From assembly GCA_035236585.1 (NCBI GenBank), contig CP141138.1, positions 24,687,437 to 24,751,436 of the forward strand: 64,000 bases of DNA, written 5' to 3'. The position numbers and the translations under genes are program-made. Below the pieces are notes generated by a model that saw only the letters and a program-made list of their open reading frames with translations, searched no databases and was not told the origin of the DNA. Source of the stretch: Warburgia ugandensis. Its lineage: Eukaryota; Streptophyta; Magnoliopsida; Canellales; Canellaceae. This document shows positions 44,038 through 64,000 of this stretch, piece after piece (the first letter of the stretch is position 1; each line of letters starts with the position of its first letter).

Positions 44038-44831
44038 GGTTTTCATTTTTTGCAAAATTGCCATTACATTTTCAAAAAAACCCAATGTTTTTACCATTTT
44101 GCAAGAAAACCCAAAGTTTTTACTATTTTACAAATTTTGTATTAAGTTTTCACAAACTTTGCAAATTTGCCATTCTTTTCATCATTCTTTTCTATTATTT
44201 TTTATTATATTCCAGCAGCCCTTCTTTTTTGACACATTTTCCAACGCCTTTATGCCCCCACCGGCAGCGAACGTTGGGCAGGGCCTAGTCAACCTCAAGG
44301 GTCCTATCTATTAGGGATCTTCTTGCTGTCCCAACGCGGGAAGCGAGGGTGCGCGTGGGGGGAGGAGCACTGGTCCGGAGAGGGCAGTGAATTGGGTGAC
44401 GTTGCAGGGGATGGAGGGCTTGGTAGGGCCGACAGGGGAGGGGAGGGGAAGAGGCTGGTTGCTCCGGTTGGGAGGGGGGTGGGCTGGTACCATGGGGGGA
44501 GGGGCTGGTTAAGAGGGGGATGGGTGGGTATCATGCAGGGCAGGGGGAGGGGCTGGTAGCGTCATTCGGGAGGGGAGGGGGAACTGGGTACAGGTGCGGG
44601 GGGTGGGGGTGTTGATAAATTGAAAAATGCACCAGAAATAGGGGTCGCTGGAAGAGAACAGGGGTAATATTGGAATTTAGTAAAAATAATAGAAAAAATG
44701 GATGAAAAATTAACGGAATGATAAATTTGCAAAGTTTCTAAAAACTTAATGAAAAATTTGCAATATTAAAAAAAAACAGTGGATTTTCTTGCAAATTTGC
44801 CATAAAGTAATGGCAATTTTGCAAAGAACCC
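44038..44831. mobile_element. Mutator-like inverted-repeat element with G-rich core
   Basis: The left arm (44038-44214) and right arm (44671-44831) are inverted copies, both reading inward 'TTTGCAAAATTGCCATTAC', then further matching blocks with 'GCAAATTTGC', 'AAACTTTGCAAATTT' and 'TCTATTATTTTTTA'-like wording. Arms of 160-180 bp, beginning with G/T-rich ends, fit Mutator-like elements. No transposase is present, so it is non-autonomous. The core (44215-44670) is strikingly GC-rich, unlike the arms and the flanks, as in Pack-MULEs that carry captured host sequence. I could not find a clean 9-bp target duplication, so the exact ends are uncertain by a few bases. Confidence 0.72.
44435..44612 (+). 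repeat. G-run rich minisatellite-like core
   Basis: Repeating 'ggggaggggctggt'-like units with many runs of three to six G, for example in 'ggggaggggaggggaag'. Four or more G-runs at short spacing meet the usual sequence definition of a potential G-quadruplex. Lies inside the inverted-repeat element. Confidence 0.8.
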
Positions 44832-47405
44832 TTATATATAAAGTCACATAGGTTGTGTGTTACTAGTTCAAAATAATAATAATAATAATAATAATAATTC
44901 ATAAGATTTATAATACGTGAAGTACAAATTATTAAGTCATGAGTCCCCATATGTGTATATATGTTCAAGAGGAGTATGAGCTACTTTCTTCATGCATGGT
45001 ACAATATTGTTTGCAAATTTAAGGTGTTCACCACTTTTAGAATACTAAAAATAGGCAACCCATGAGAAATTAATGTACTTGGACAATCTTATCCAATTAT
45101 CTTAGATCTTTGAAAAACTCAATAAAAAGCGAGAGTTGACATTTTCACCCCCCTTTGGTATTAATGCCATCCATGGCATCATTTTCATTACAATCTCAAC
45201 CATTCATCTTAACTGTTTTGCAATAGATAAGGTCTTAACCTAAAAATCATATACATTGGATGATTGTACCATTGCTTTCATTGAGTTCTAAAATCGATGG
45301 TAGAAAAAATAATAGGATTAGAAACACCTCAAAAAAATTAATGTTTGGTTCATTTAAAATAGGTGATTTTTGAGATACAGCCCATGTATTAGCAAGATGC
45401 TTAAGATGAATGGTTTGGTCAATAAAAAAGTGAACTCTATGTCTACTTTTACCACAAAACTCTAAAAGAGGGTGTGGCATTAGTACCAAATGGGTGTGAG
45501 AATATAGGCTTTAAAAAAAAAATATTGCAATTTTTAACAAGAAGAAATGTATGCTAAAAACATCCAATGGCCATGACATTTCATGTCTGATCTATCTAAT
45601 TTGTTCCTAACAAGATGAATTAGTTAGATCTAACAAAAATAATTTTACCATGCATGAAAATTGGGTGTATATTCCTTCCTCTCGTCTTAATCTTGTTTGT
45701 GTACATCTACCAGGATTGATTGGTTTTTCAATGGTTATCATGGCACATGTTTAAATCATCTACGACATTTTCTTAGGCCTAATGTTGTTAAGCAACCCAA
45801 TATATTTGAGTGATCCATAAAACTTAACCATGCATTCAGGTTACGTCTAATCATTCAAATGTGAAATGACTACCAATTTTGTTCAACTATCTTTATGACA
45901 TCCTCAACTAATCGAGGCTAAAATTTTCCAACTCAAAGTGGTGTTCATTCGTACAAGTCACGAGTTCAACAATTCTCAGGGGTGTACGTGTGTGTCCACC
46001 ATTAAAAAAAAATGCTAATTAGCAAGAAAACTTGATCAATCACAATTAATTACCATTGATTGAGTGCAGCCAAAACAGCAGTTGGCTGGACTAGTGTCAG
46101 CAAAATGGATAAGTAAATTTAATCCAATCCTATATGGTGTAAATCACAAATTTGTAGATTATCCGTCTACCTCGCATAAGTAATGTATAATTGTAGATGT
46201 TGGCTTCTTTTGAAAGATTTAAATAATTAACTATCTTCAAAATACTTAGATAAGCTTATGTATCAAATTTCAGGGGCAGTAAGTTCAATAGTTTAACTTA
46301 TTGAAGTTGAAATTTAGAGCCACTGATTCTTTTTTTAGAAAAATAAAACAAGTGGTTAGGATCCTCCAAATGTAATAATTTTTCATGGCTCACCTATTTT
46401 GGAGACATGGAACAAGGTTAACAATTGACATTTTTTTATATCATTTTCTAATTTATTTATTTTAAATCCCTTTTAAACAGATATACGTGGATATCTGCAT
46501 GCATTGATTGGATCCATTTTTATCCGTGGATCGAATTTATCTAGCAGGAAAACATAGCATGCTTCATTTTCCGCCGTGTATATGCATATCAATCAACCTT
46601 ATGAGGATTTCATCGGCTTGATTTCTGATAATCCCGTCAAATTTCTATGGTACGTTGCAATGAGAATATATAGGCCAAGGAGTACCGTTGATTAGGACAA
46701 TCCGAAGCGAAGATCAATCTTATAGTAAATTAATCACCAATTAGGATATCAAATCTCACTCCTAATATTCGTTTCTCTCGTATGAATGTATGTAGTTGCA
46801 GTCTGTGGGCCATAGGCAATATAATCTACGGTTATTCCATGACAGCATAGTACAGATTCTCATAGGTATCAAACATCTTCTGAAGGTTTTATGTTTTCCA
46901 TGGCCAGTCGCTTTTAAACTGTATTAACTATTCCTGAATATGGCAAACAGAGATCTACTCTGTCGGCCTAAGTTTGAATCCAATAAAAAATACTATTGCT
47001 GATAATTACTTGGAGTACCTAACTTTCCTAGTGTTTCGCGTCTTTGTCAGTAGTGAAACATATACTAAGACCAAGCGAACGGCACGAGAAGCCTTATGAG
47101 GGCCCACAAGGTGGTCCCACGGTAGAGATAGACACGACATTGCTGGAAGGTTCATTAAAAGAATGGCCAAAATTAGGTACTCGATCGCATGATTACGAGG
47201 CTTTGCCTTATCTCCATCGCGGGGCCCTCAAAATGAAAGGTTTGGATCTTGTTAGCAGCCCATGGCTGGGTTGCATCGGGACTTGTCGTAACATTGCTTA
47301 ACTCAGTGTGAGTTTTGATAATCAAAGTTGCTCACTGCGAGAAGCTTCTTCTGATTCCAAAACTAGCCAGGGAGGCTCTACTTGTTAAATCTTGAACATG
47401 ATTGC
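44832..47405. other. AT-rich intergenic stretch
   Basis: No gene was recognised. There is an AAT repeat at 44873-44898. A piece near 45940-46000 ('cgagttcaacaattctcagggg') resembles 48975-49010 ('agagttcaatgatgctcaaggg'), perhaps remains of a second, unnamed SINE-like repeat. The short plus-strand frame at 47044-47301 has no familiar motif. Confidence 0.4.
44873..44898. repeat. (AAT)n microsatellite
   Basis: About eight AAT units. Confidence 0.9.
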
Positions 47406-47587
47406 GGTGAGTCTTGGCGTTGCGGTAAAGTTGTTGTTGCATGACGTTGAGGTCACTGGTTTAAGGTGTAAAAATAGTCTCTTGCAAAAATACGCAAAGT
47501 AAAACTATGTGTTATAAACCCTTATAGTCTATGCCTTCTCCAAACTTTGCATAGACAGGAGTTTCATGCACCGAGGCTGCCCTTTAT
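47406..47587 (+). mobile_element. Au-type SINE, copy 3
   Basis: Full-length layout: 'gagtcttggcgttgcggtaa' head, B-box area with 'gaggtcactggtttaagg', the 'tcttgcaaaaa' block, the 'gcatagacaggag' block and the 'ccgaggctgcccttt' end. More diverged than copy 2; target duplication not clear. Confidence 0.85.
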
Positions 47588-47917
47588 CCAAAGTCCATTC
47601 ATCTATTGGACCCATCAAACTCTAACACATTAGATGATATTAGCCCTTTGATTGGTTAATTTTCTATCAAACCATTGTCAATGGACTTTCTGAACCGTTT
47701 ATTTTATAGCCAAAGCCTGTTTCTTTATGAACGATTCGTGGACTTAACCCACAACCTAAAGGTTAAAATGACACACTTAAGTAGTTGGGTAACTGTATGC
47801 ACGAGGGTATACAAGTATTAAAAGAATTGGCAACATTGGCGGCAACAAAGTCTTCATTGCCTATACTCATCCTTCTATTTAATTAAAAGATTGTATTATC
47901 AAAACACCCAAAAATAT

Positions 47918-48096
47918 AAAGAGCAGCTCTGGTGTACAAAGTTGCTGCTATGCAAGATCCAGAAAAGGGGCAGACCACAAGAGTCTATAGTATGCAGTCT
48001 TGCTTTTGCATTTTTACAAGAGACAATTTCCAAGCCTTGAACCCTTGACCTCAAGGTCACACGACAACAACTTTGCCATTGCGCCAAGGCTTCCCT
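47918..48096 (-). mobile_element. Au-type SINE, copy 4, minus strand
   Basis: Reverse orientation: the head 'AAGCCTTGGCGCAATGGCAA' lies at the right and the 'GAGCTGCTC' tail at the left. It is bounded by direct repeats of 19 bp with one mismatch (47899-47917 and 48097-48115, 'tcaaaacaccca...'). Confidence 0.9.
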
Positions 48097-48639
48097 TCAA
48101 AACACCCAATAATATCTACTTTGAAACATCAATCTATTCTCCATCCTCTCCCTTTTTATGAGCCGTGAGAGCCTTTAGGATCACTATTTGAATGATCAGA
48201 ATAAGATAAAGCTTAAAAATAAGTATTATAATTTATTAATTTCCCCTAGTTCAATCATCGAGCTTGAACATGGAATCATGCTTGATCTTACTTAATAATC
48301 CATTTGAAAGCCATTAATGAGAAATTGGGACAGCTTGTGAATGAGGTTTTGATATCTCCATGATGGCCTCATCAACATGAGTGATGTAAGTAATTCGTGT
48401 GTCATGTGGTCTAATATATTCTCATGCACTTGTTCTGCTAAGGCTTCTCTTTCTCCAAATCATGTACTTTGACAACTTCCTCGTGTGATAAATGCAGCTG
48501 CAGCCCAACATACACCATGATATGGTTGCCTTCACGTGGCCCCAACAATAGAGGTTACCATTTCAAACTCTTTTTTGATAGGATATTTCCTTCCATTAAA
48601 TATAACACTCAATTTGATCAGTCCTATCAAATTAAATTA

Positions 48640-48796
48640 TTGTTTTTATAACTTTGAGGTCACAGGTTCGAAACATAGAAACAGTCTCTTGCAAAATGTA
48701 ATGTAAATATAAAGCTACTTATTATTGACTCTTATGATTCATTCCTTCCCAAACCCACATACACAGGAGCTTTGTCCTCCAAGCTGCCCTTTGATG
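48640..48796 (+). mobile_element. Au-type SINE, copy 5, 5'-truncated
   Basis: Begins at about the B-box ('ctttgaggtcacaggttcg') and continues through 'gtctcttgcaaaatg', 'ttcccaaaccc' and 'aagctgccctttg'. The A-box head is lost or unrecognisable. Confidence 0.75.
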
Positions 48797-49498
48797 ATCC
48801 AATTTTTATCTGGCTAGTGTAGGAACAAGTATAAAAACCCACTCAATAATTCTAACTTCTATTTTAATTGTAACAAACTCAAATGCCCTTAACTTTTATC
48901 AACATCTTATTCATTTTATTGGGATTCGTGAGTATGACACATCAGTGCAAGAGTGAGCTCAGTTACGAAGTTCAAGAGTTCAATGATGCTCAAGGGTGTC
49001 TGTGAGTGCATATATCCACTATTTTACAAGGAAAAATAAAATTATAGGTAAACTAGTAAAAAAGTATTAGCTAAATCACGTTTCATTTTTCAACCACGCC
49101 TCTCCAGCCTTTAGGACCTGGTTTTATGGTTAAAATTTTAAATTTATATATGAAAATTTTGGATTAAATTTTGTTGGACATAATTATGTGAACTCCTGTG
49201 TATAGTAAAATAAGATATAAATAAATACACACACATATATACACTGTGAATGTATTTAGCTGTGTTAAATGTTGAAAGATAAGATGCTCCTAAATTTTTA
49301 TGGTAGAAAGTATTTCTATTTTTTCTATATATTATACTTTAGACTCCAAAATCCAATTTGATTCCAAATGAATTAGGATTTAAGCATCGAAGACAATTGC
49401 AAATAATTGTTCAACTACTTTCAAAACTAGTTGGATTCCTAGTGATTGGAATTGTAACTTGAATGGATCTGATACGATGCCGAACAATTGACAGCTTT
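48797..49498. other. AT-rich intergenic stretch
   Basis: Nothing recognised beyond the possible second SINE-like remnant near 48960-49015. Confidence 0.4.
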
Positions 49499-49516
49499 AA
49501 TTTTAGCCCTTATTGT

Positions 49517-49694
49517 GGAGTCTTGGCGCAACAGTAAAAGTTGTCGTCATGTGACCTTAAGGTTATAGGTTCAAGGTGTGGAAATAACCTCTTGTAAAAA
49601 TACAAGGTAAGGCTGCATACTATACGTACTTGTGGTCCGCAGCTTCCCCAGACCCCGCATAGGCAGGAGCTTAGGCCACCGGGGCTGCCTTTTG
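49517..49694 (+). mobile_element. Au-type SINE, copy 6, full length
   Basis: Head 'ggagtcttggcgcaacagta', B-box area 'ggttataggttcaagg', 'ccccagaccccgcatagg' block and tail 'ggggctgccttttg'. Direct repeats of 18 bp with one mismatch flank it (49499-49516 and 49695-49712, 'aattttagccctt...'). Confidence 0.9.
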
Positions 49695-49712
49695 AATTTT
49701 AGCCCTTTTTGT

Positions 49713-50594
49713 AGTCCAGTTTTTGTGACCACTAACCCAAGTTCTCCAAACTTCCATTTCACATCCCAAAACAATGCAATGTTCATGTAACAGGACACTT
49801 GTATGGAACTGGGCTATGAAGATGAACCGGCTTTGCAGCAAAACTGGGCTTCGCCCTACCTTTTCTATGCAAAACTCTCCCAGGTGAAAAAAACTCTCAA
49901 CTCTTTAGTCATGGCAACACCTAGCAGTGTTCCCAGCGATCATTTCTTTAGTTGTAAAAGTACTATCATTTCCTTGTATTCGCCAAAAACCAAAGCACAA
50001 GACTTAATCATCTGCATTCAGCTTATATTTTTGAGGATGCAACTTCTTAATATTGGATCCATCATATAACAATTCCTGTCATTTCTCCTACTTCCTTTAA
50101 CTGTCCTTGATACACTTCACCTGACCTTCCACCCTTCTCTATGCAAACCGCCAGAATTCTTTGTTTGCATCTTTCTCTGTTTGTATTCCCTGCTTGCCCT
50201 TCCATGTGACTTCCTTACATTCCTCTAACCCATGCCCTTAACACTGCTACGTTGCTTGCACACTTCTATTGGATCCTTTCCTGCTTTCCATGTTTTCTCT
50301 GTCCTTGCTGTTAAATTTCCCCAGTGACTTTTCCTGGTTCACATATCTACCGGTGAATGAATACACCAGAAGGCCACAAACAAAAGAGGAGATCAGTATT
50401 TCCACTTGTTTTGGTATGGCTCTCTGTTTACGTTTCTATTTCCTTGTTGCCTTTTGACAGCCGCATCAGTAGCTGCATTTTGGAGACAAAAAGTAGACTT
50501 TCTGAGGTGAGTTTCAAGCAAACTGAGCCCATCTTAGAGACAAATTTGATGACAGTTGAAATGGAGGTGCATAATTGAACATGAGAAGATATGC
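49713..50594. other. 3' flank of the POLAR-like gene
   Basis: Downstream on the minus strand of the last coding exon; part should be its 3' untranslated region. The plus-strand frame at 49803-50069 starts with ATG but has no recognisable domain and sits beside a SINE, so I do not call it a gene. Confidence 0.45.
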
Positions 50595-60166
<9,572 letters not shown>

Positions 60167-60225
60167 CTCCTTATTGACAACCAAACCAGCATTGGATTCT
60201 CCCCCCAAGCACAAGCCTCTCCTTT

Positions 60226-61315
60226 CTTTCAAAGTCAAAGGCAGCTCAAATTTCTATGGATTCTAAGCAAAAAATGACAGGATTAGGAAAGGAAGCTTCG
60301 CGGCGTGTAAATTGCTGACAATGTTTCGAGCATAATCAGACATCTGATACAAGAATACAGTCGTTAAATCAGGCAACCCAGGTGTTTAAAAGCAAAATCA
60401 GAATCACCCAGACACTGTTCTGTTTAACTTGGTCTGACGTTGCAGAATTTGCAGCTTGGAAGTATCTATGCACCCACTACAAGCTTTGGACAGTTTGAAT
60501 AGTGACAACCACAAAACAAGCAGATTAGAAACAAGACAATCAATCCATAATGAATATGACAGCATTAACAAACGTATGTCCGTTTCCAACCCAAAGTCAA
60601 TCTCTCGCAACTTGTGGAACAACTTCACCATTCTCCTGGGCCCGCAGATGAAGGTCTCAGCCATCTAGCCGTTGGATGGACATTCTTTTTCAATGATTTC
60701 ATGACTAAAGACAGAAATAAACTAAAATAAAGGAGATATTTGATAGCTTGAAAGTATAGAAGCATTAGATCCCGGCCCAAACGGCCAACAAAGCTATAAA
60801 AGGGGGCCCACAGATGATCAAGTTTGCTAGTGTCAATTCTGCTACTAGACGGTCGATTTGTGCGTTGTGCATAACATCATCCGTTAGATACAATTTTGGT
60901 AGCGGGCAACGGACCCACGGGAGATGACTTCTCATTTTCCCTTCCTCGTTGACATGTAAAGTAAGCATCGGCTGCGACCGTAACTGGGATACTCCTCCCG
61001 CAAGTTAGATTTCTTGGCAGCCCGACTGCTCAGACCCTGAAACCTTGAAAGTAAATGTAGAAAAACAAAATACCCAAAAAATTTCGCACGAGGAAATACA
61101 TCCACACAAAACCAAGAAACTCATCAAAATTTTCACAGTTATCCTATCTCTTTCACGGCTACCAATCACAGAACGGGGGCATCAAATCTTGAAGAAGTTG
61201 AGAAAAATCTCGGTCAAGCTTCCGCTGAGAATGGGGCTTTCGATCTTCGAATGAGCGCAGGACTAGAAAGAAAGGTAAGACAAAACATCCAGCAATGGGT
61301 AATGGGAAGCCATAC
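60226..61315 (-). other. 5' region of the POLAR-like gene, possible leader intron
   Basis: Between the POLAR-like exon and the candidate first exon at 61316-61355. It would be a 1.1-kb intron if the upstream exon is used; otherwise it is promoter and leader. An alternative acceptor (TTTTTTGCTTAG, about 60265) would place the splice wholly in the leader. No repeats recognised. Confidence 0.45.
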
Positions 61316-61355
61316 CTGTGGGTGGCAAGGAAGGAATATGGAGCGGCTCTTTCAT
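61316..61355 (-). CDS. Candidate upstream first exon of the POLAR-like gene
   Basis: On the minus strand an ATG with purine at -3 opens a 13-codon frame (MKEPLHIPSLPPT) ending at ACAG|GTATGG, a strong donor. Joining it in phase 1 to an acceptor at 60226 (TTTGAAAG) would keep the frame and give a 474-residue protein. The acceptor has a weak pyrimidine tract, so this is only a possibility. Confidence 0.35.
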
Positions 61356-62942
61356 CTCAGAAAACCTCAACAATCAAGATAAGACGATGCTTGGAGATCA
61401 AATAGCCTCCTTCTCCTCGTGTTTGTGTATTGGAATCCTTGGATATGGCGATGAGAGAAGACAACGATTCAGGGCATTCTTCGGATTTGGTAGCTCTCAG
61501 TCTGCAATACCGACCAGCTTACAGAGAAAGGCCTGCAAGCTGCGAAGAAGAAAATAAAGATTGTTTGGTCATTGCGGTTCCATTGTTGGCTATCGTAATT
61601 AATGATGTTTACAGGCTTACGAACCCCCGCGGCTTTAAAATTCCGCAGATTTCGTACTACTCTGCACGGCCGAATTTAAAAGCACTACACATATACGGTT
61701 GCGATTTCTATTAGAAAGCTCCACAAGGAACGGGCTACGAGTCACTTCGCTTGTGTCCCTCATGCCCATAGCTTAAGGTCCAATTAGTGGGGGAATGAGT
61801 GTTCCACTAGCTTTAGATTGGTAAGGCTAGCCTTCCCCCCTACTAATCAAAGGCTTATGCGACTAGTGATGACTTGCCTTTCGAATTCTGACTTGCGATT
61901 AGTTGGACTTTAGACTTGGTATAGAGAATGGGGGAGTTCTATCCTTTCTGTTAGTTACCAAGGCTAGTTCTGCTTCGAATCCCCTCAATATCTTGGACAG
62001 GCATGAGAGAGTCATCAACTAGCCCAATCATTGGAATAGTATGCCGCTACATCAAAAGTACCTTCTAGTTAACTAACATAGTTGATAATTTGTTAACACT
62101 TCTCAATTTTGAGATATATAGGGATTTTGTTTTTAAATCTATGGTAGAAATGTTAAAAAACGAAAAATTCAGGATTTTTTAAGCAAAATTTTCTCCAAAG
62201 AGGACTCAAACGTGAAGAGAAACTCGCCAATTTCTCAAAATTTATCCTTACATGAAGTCACAAATGTATGTTAAAATATTAAATTCATAACCTGGTAATT
62301 ATTTTTCTCCAACTTTTTTCTGATTCTTCCCAAATATATCTTCAATTGTAGGATTTTTTCCCCCTGGCCTCAAATCCGAACCTCCTAACTATGGATCAGG
62401 TTCGACGACCAAGAAGACATTTTTTCATCTTGAATTCCTGCAACTGTCCAATCGACATGAATTATGGGCTGTCCGTTGTTTGTGAGAGAATTGAGATGAA
62501 CTTCTTACAAACAATGGCCTAAATTTAACTTCCAAAAACATGAGTTTAGGCCAATGGGATCTAATGAGATGAACAAGTCAGCATCATCCAAATGTTGGGA
62601 GGCTTCTATAAAAGTTCCATATCTAAAAGACTTCTTGAGGATGGTTGATGTTCTTGGCACATGCATCTATGGTGGAGACTAATGGATAAATTGTTTGATG
62701 ATGGAAGAGCGTGGCCCCAGTCATGTGCCTTCTCTTGGTTAGACTTTTCTTTGAAAGAATATATGCCTGTCATCTAACAACTCCATGTTAAGATACTTGT
62801 ATGTTTTAAGATAAGGGAGAAGACAGGTAGTACATCCAAATATCTGACCTAACCCAATCTCCATAATGAACATAATTGTTAAGTTATTAGGCATTGCATG
62901 GGAAGAAAACCGACCAAAATTTGCACTTCTAAGTGTCACCAT
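61356..62942. other. Upstream flank of the POLAR-like gene
   Basis: Bases to about 61700 are of higher GC and probably leader and promoter. From 61740 onward nothing is recognised except the inverted repeat at 61783-61847. No gene supported. Confidence 0.4.
61783..61847. repeat. Short inverted repeat with palindromic loop
   Basis: ATTAGTGGGGGAA at 61783-61795 is answered by TTCCCCCCTACTAAT at 61833-61847, with the 12-bp palindrome AAGGCTAGCCTT near the right arm. It could be a small hairpin or a MITE fragment. Confidence 0.55.
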
Positions 62943-63125
62943 AAACGGGGAGCTCCAGTGTACAAAGTTCTCGCCTATGCGTGGTCCGGAGAAGGGGTGG
63001 ACCACAAGGGCCTATAGTACGCAGCTTTATCTTGCATTTTTGCAAGAAGCTGTTTCCACACTTCAAACCTATAACCTTAAGCTCATATGATGACAACTTT
63101 TATCATTGCGCCAAGACTTCCCTTC
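62943..63125 (-). mobile_element. Au-type SINE, copy 7, minus strand
   Basis: Reverse orientation with tail 'gggagctcc' at the left and head 'GTCTTGGCGCAATGATAAA' at the right. Flanked by 15-bp direct repeats with one mismatch (62928-62942 and 63126-63140, 'tctaagtgtca...'). Confidence 0.88.
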
Positions 63126-63140
63126 TCTAAGTGTCAACAT

Positions 63141-64000
63141 GTGACCTACTATTTGCTGTATCCATTAGTGAGAGAAGATGATGTATTAGAGACAAGATGG
63201 GAAGATTAGAGGAAAAATAGGGAGCAAGACATAATGATTAATGGGACAATTGCCGATTCACAGAGTGCTTCCATCAGAAGCTCGACTATAAGCGCTTGCC
63301 CAATTGCTTAAACTTTAGTCATTCATCTCAAAGCTACCCTGAAGTTCTAACAGGCAAATGGAAATTCCACCCTTACAAGAAAAAGATGAAAAAACACAGG
63401 AAGTGCTCGACCAAATTGCAATAGCTTAAACACAGTGCCAGCTCAACGCAGACGCGTTTTTGACAGATCATTGTGCCACTGTAGGAGTAATAAAGTAGAG
63501 ATTCAATGGTCCAATCTGCTTTGCTTACTCCACAAGTTTTAAGAGAGCTAGGAAGAAAAGTATCCGTAAGATTTGGATCAATTCGACTCCAAAATTGCAG
63601 TTATTTCTATTAGTAGAGGGCCACTATCAGCGAGACAATTGCTTGCTCGGGCACAAACTACAAATTAATAAGTCCATGTGATATTTTTCTTGGGATTTGT
63701 GTGTTTTTTTGGTTAGGTAGTGATACATGTGCCTCTTGTTTTTCCTCAATGGGACCCTTAATAAAAGACACTGATATATACACCCTTTTTTTTCTTACCT
63801 TTGCCACTCCTTTTTAAAGAGAGAGAGAGAAGGGTGGCCCATTTATGACGAAGGGGTGTATTATATCATCATCCCTCAATAAAATGTTAAGAACAAGCTA
63901 GTACTTTATATGGACTAGATTTCTAAAGTTCCAAACTAATCACAATAGAGAAATATTTTACCATCCATTTTTCAACTCAAGAAAACAAAGGCTATAATTT
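63141..64000. other. Right edge, non-coding
   Basis: AT-rich sequence with a short GA run near 63820 and no supported gene. Confidence 0.4.

Noticed and set aside
44304..44559. Overlapping frames rich in Pro or Gly
   Set aside because: They come from the G-rich repeat core of the inverted-repeat element and appear on both strands.
60238..60240. Starting the POLAR-like protein at 60238
   Set aside because: That codon is TTG; plant genes normally start at ATG. The first in-frame ATG is at 60166.

Overview
The window looks like nuclear DNA from a flowering plant. It is AT-rich and dominated by LTR retrotransposons. It has plant-type GT-AG introns, many GA/CT dinucleotide microsatellites, a cluster of tRNA-derived SINEs of the Au type, and two recognisable plant genes. 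The species cannot be fixed from the sequence; a magnoliid or early-diverging eudicot is a guess.

1-35190 is a transposon nest with no intact host gene. Two LTR families explain most of it. Family B has LTRs of about 4 kb and lies on the minus strand. One complete B element spans 11150-35185, with a perfect 5-bp target-site duplication (AGTTT), a primer-binding site and a polypurine tract. Family A has LTRs of about 2.5-3.1 kb beginning TGTAATRAC and ending GTCATCACA. One A element (19034-28248) sits inside the interior of B. A solo A-family LTR (14717-17840, duplication TCTAG) sits inside B's left LTR. At the left edge a third, truncated B-family LTR (1385-7950) carries another solo A-family LTR (2572-5084, duplication AGCTC) and abuts a Ty3/gypsy reverse-transcriptase relic. 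Next to that relic is an unusual array of near-palindromic AT-rich repeats (8378-8885). All retroelement coding capacity seen here is decayed.

35191-64000 is lower in LTR elements and holds the genes, both on the minus strand. The first (37982-40543) is a single-exon leucine-rich-repeat receptor-like kinase of the Arabidopsis At2g24230 type, 853 residues, with an Asn-to-Ser change in the catalytic loop. The second (50595-60166, perhaps starting at 61355) is a POLAR-like gene. Its family is known in Arabidopsis as a polarity scaffold in stomatal asymmetric division. I could join its three exons through consistent GT-AG junctions. Its second intron is about 7.9 kb and contains a probable solo LTR, two long microsatellites and a degenerate direct duplication.

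The 10-kb spacer between the two genes holds six Au-type SINE copies (a seventh lies at 62.9 kb) and a Mutator-like inverted-repeat element with a G-rich core. The two genes share no evident pathway. Most other open reading frames are shadows of microsatellites and LTRs. I found no wholly new kind of system. The clearest results are the datable nesting order, the palindromic array, the long-intron gene and the G-rich inverted-repeat element.
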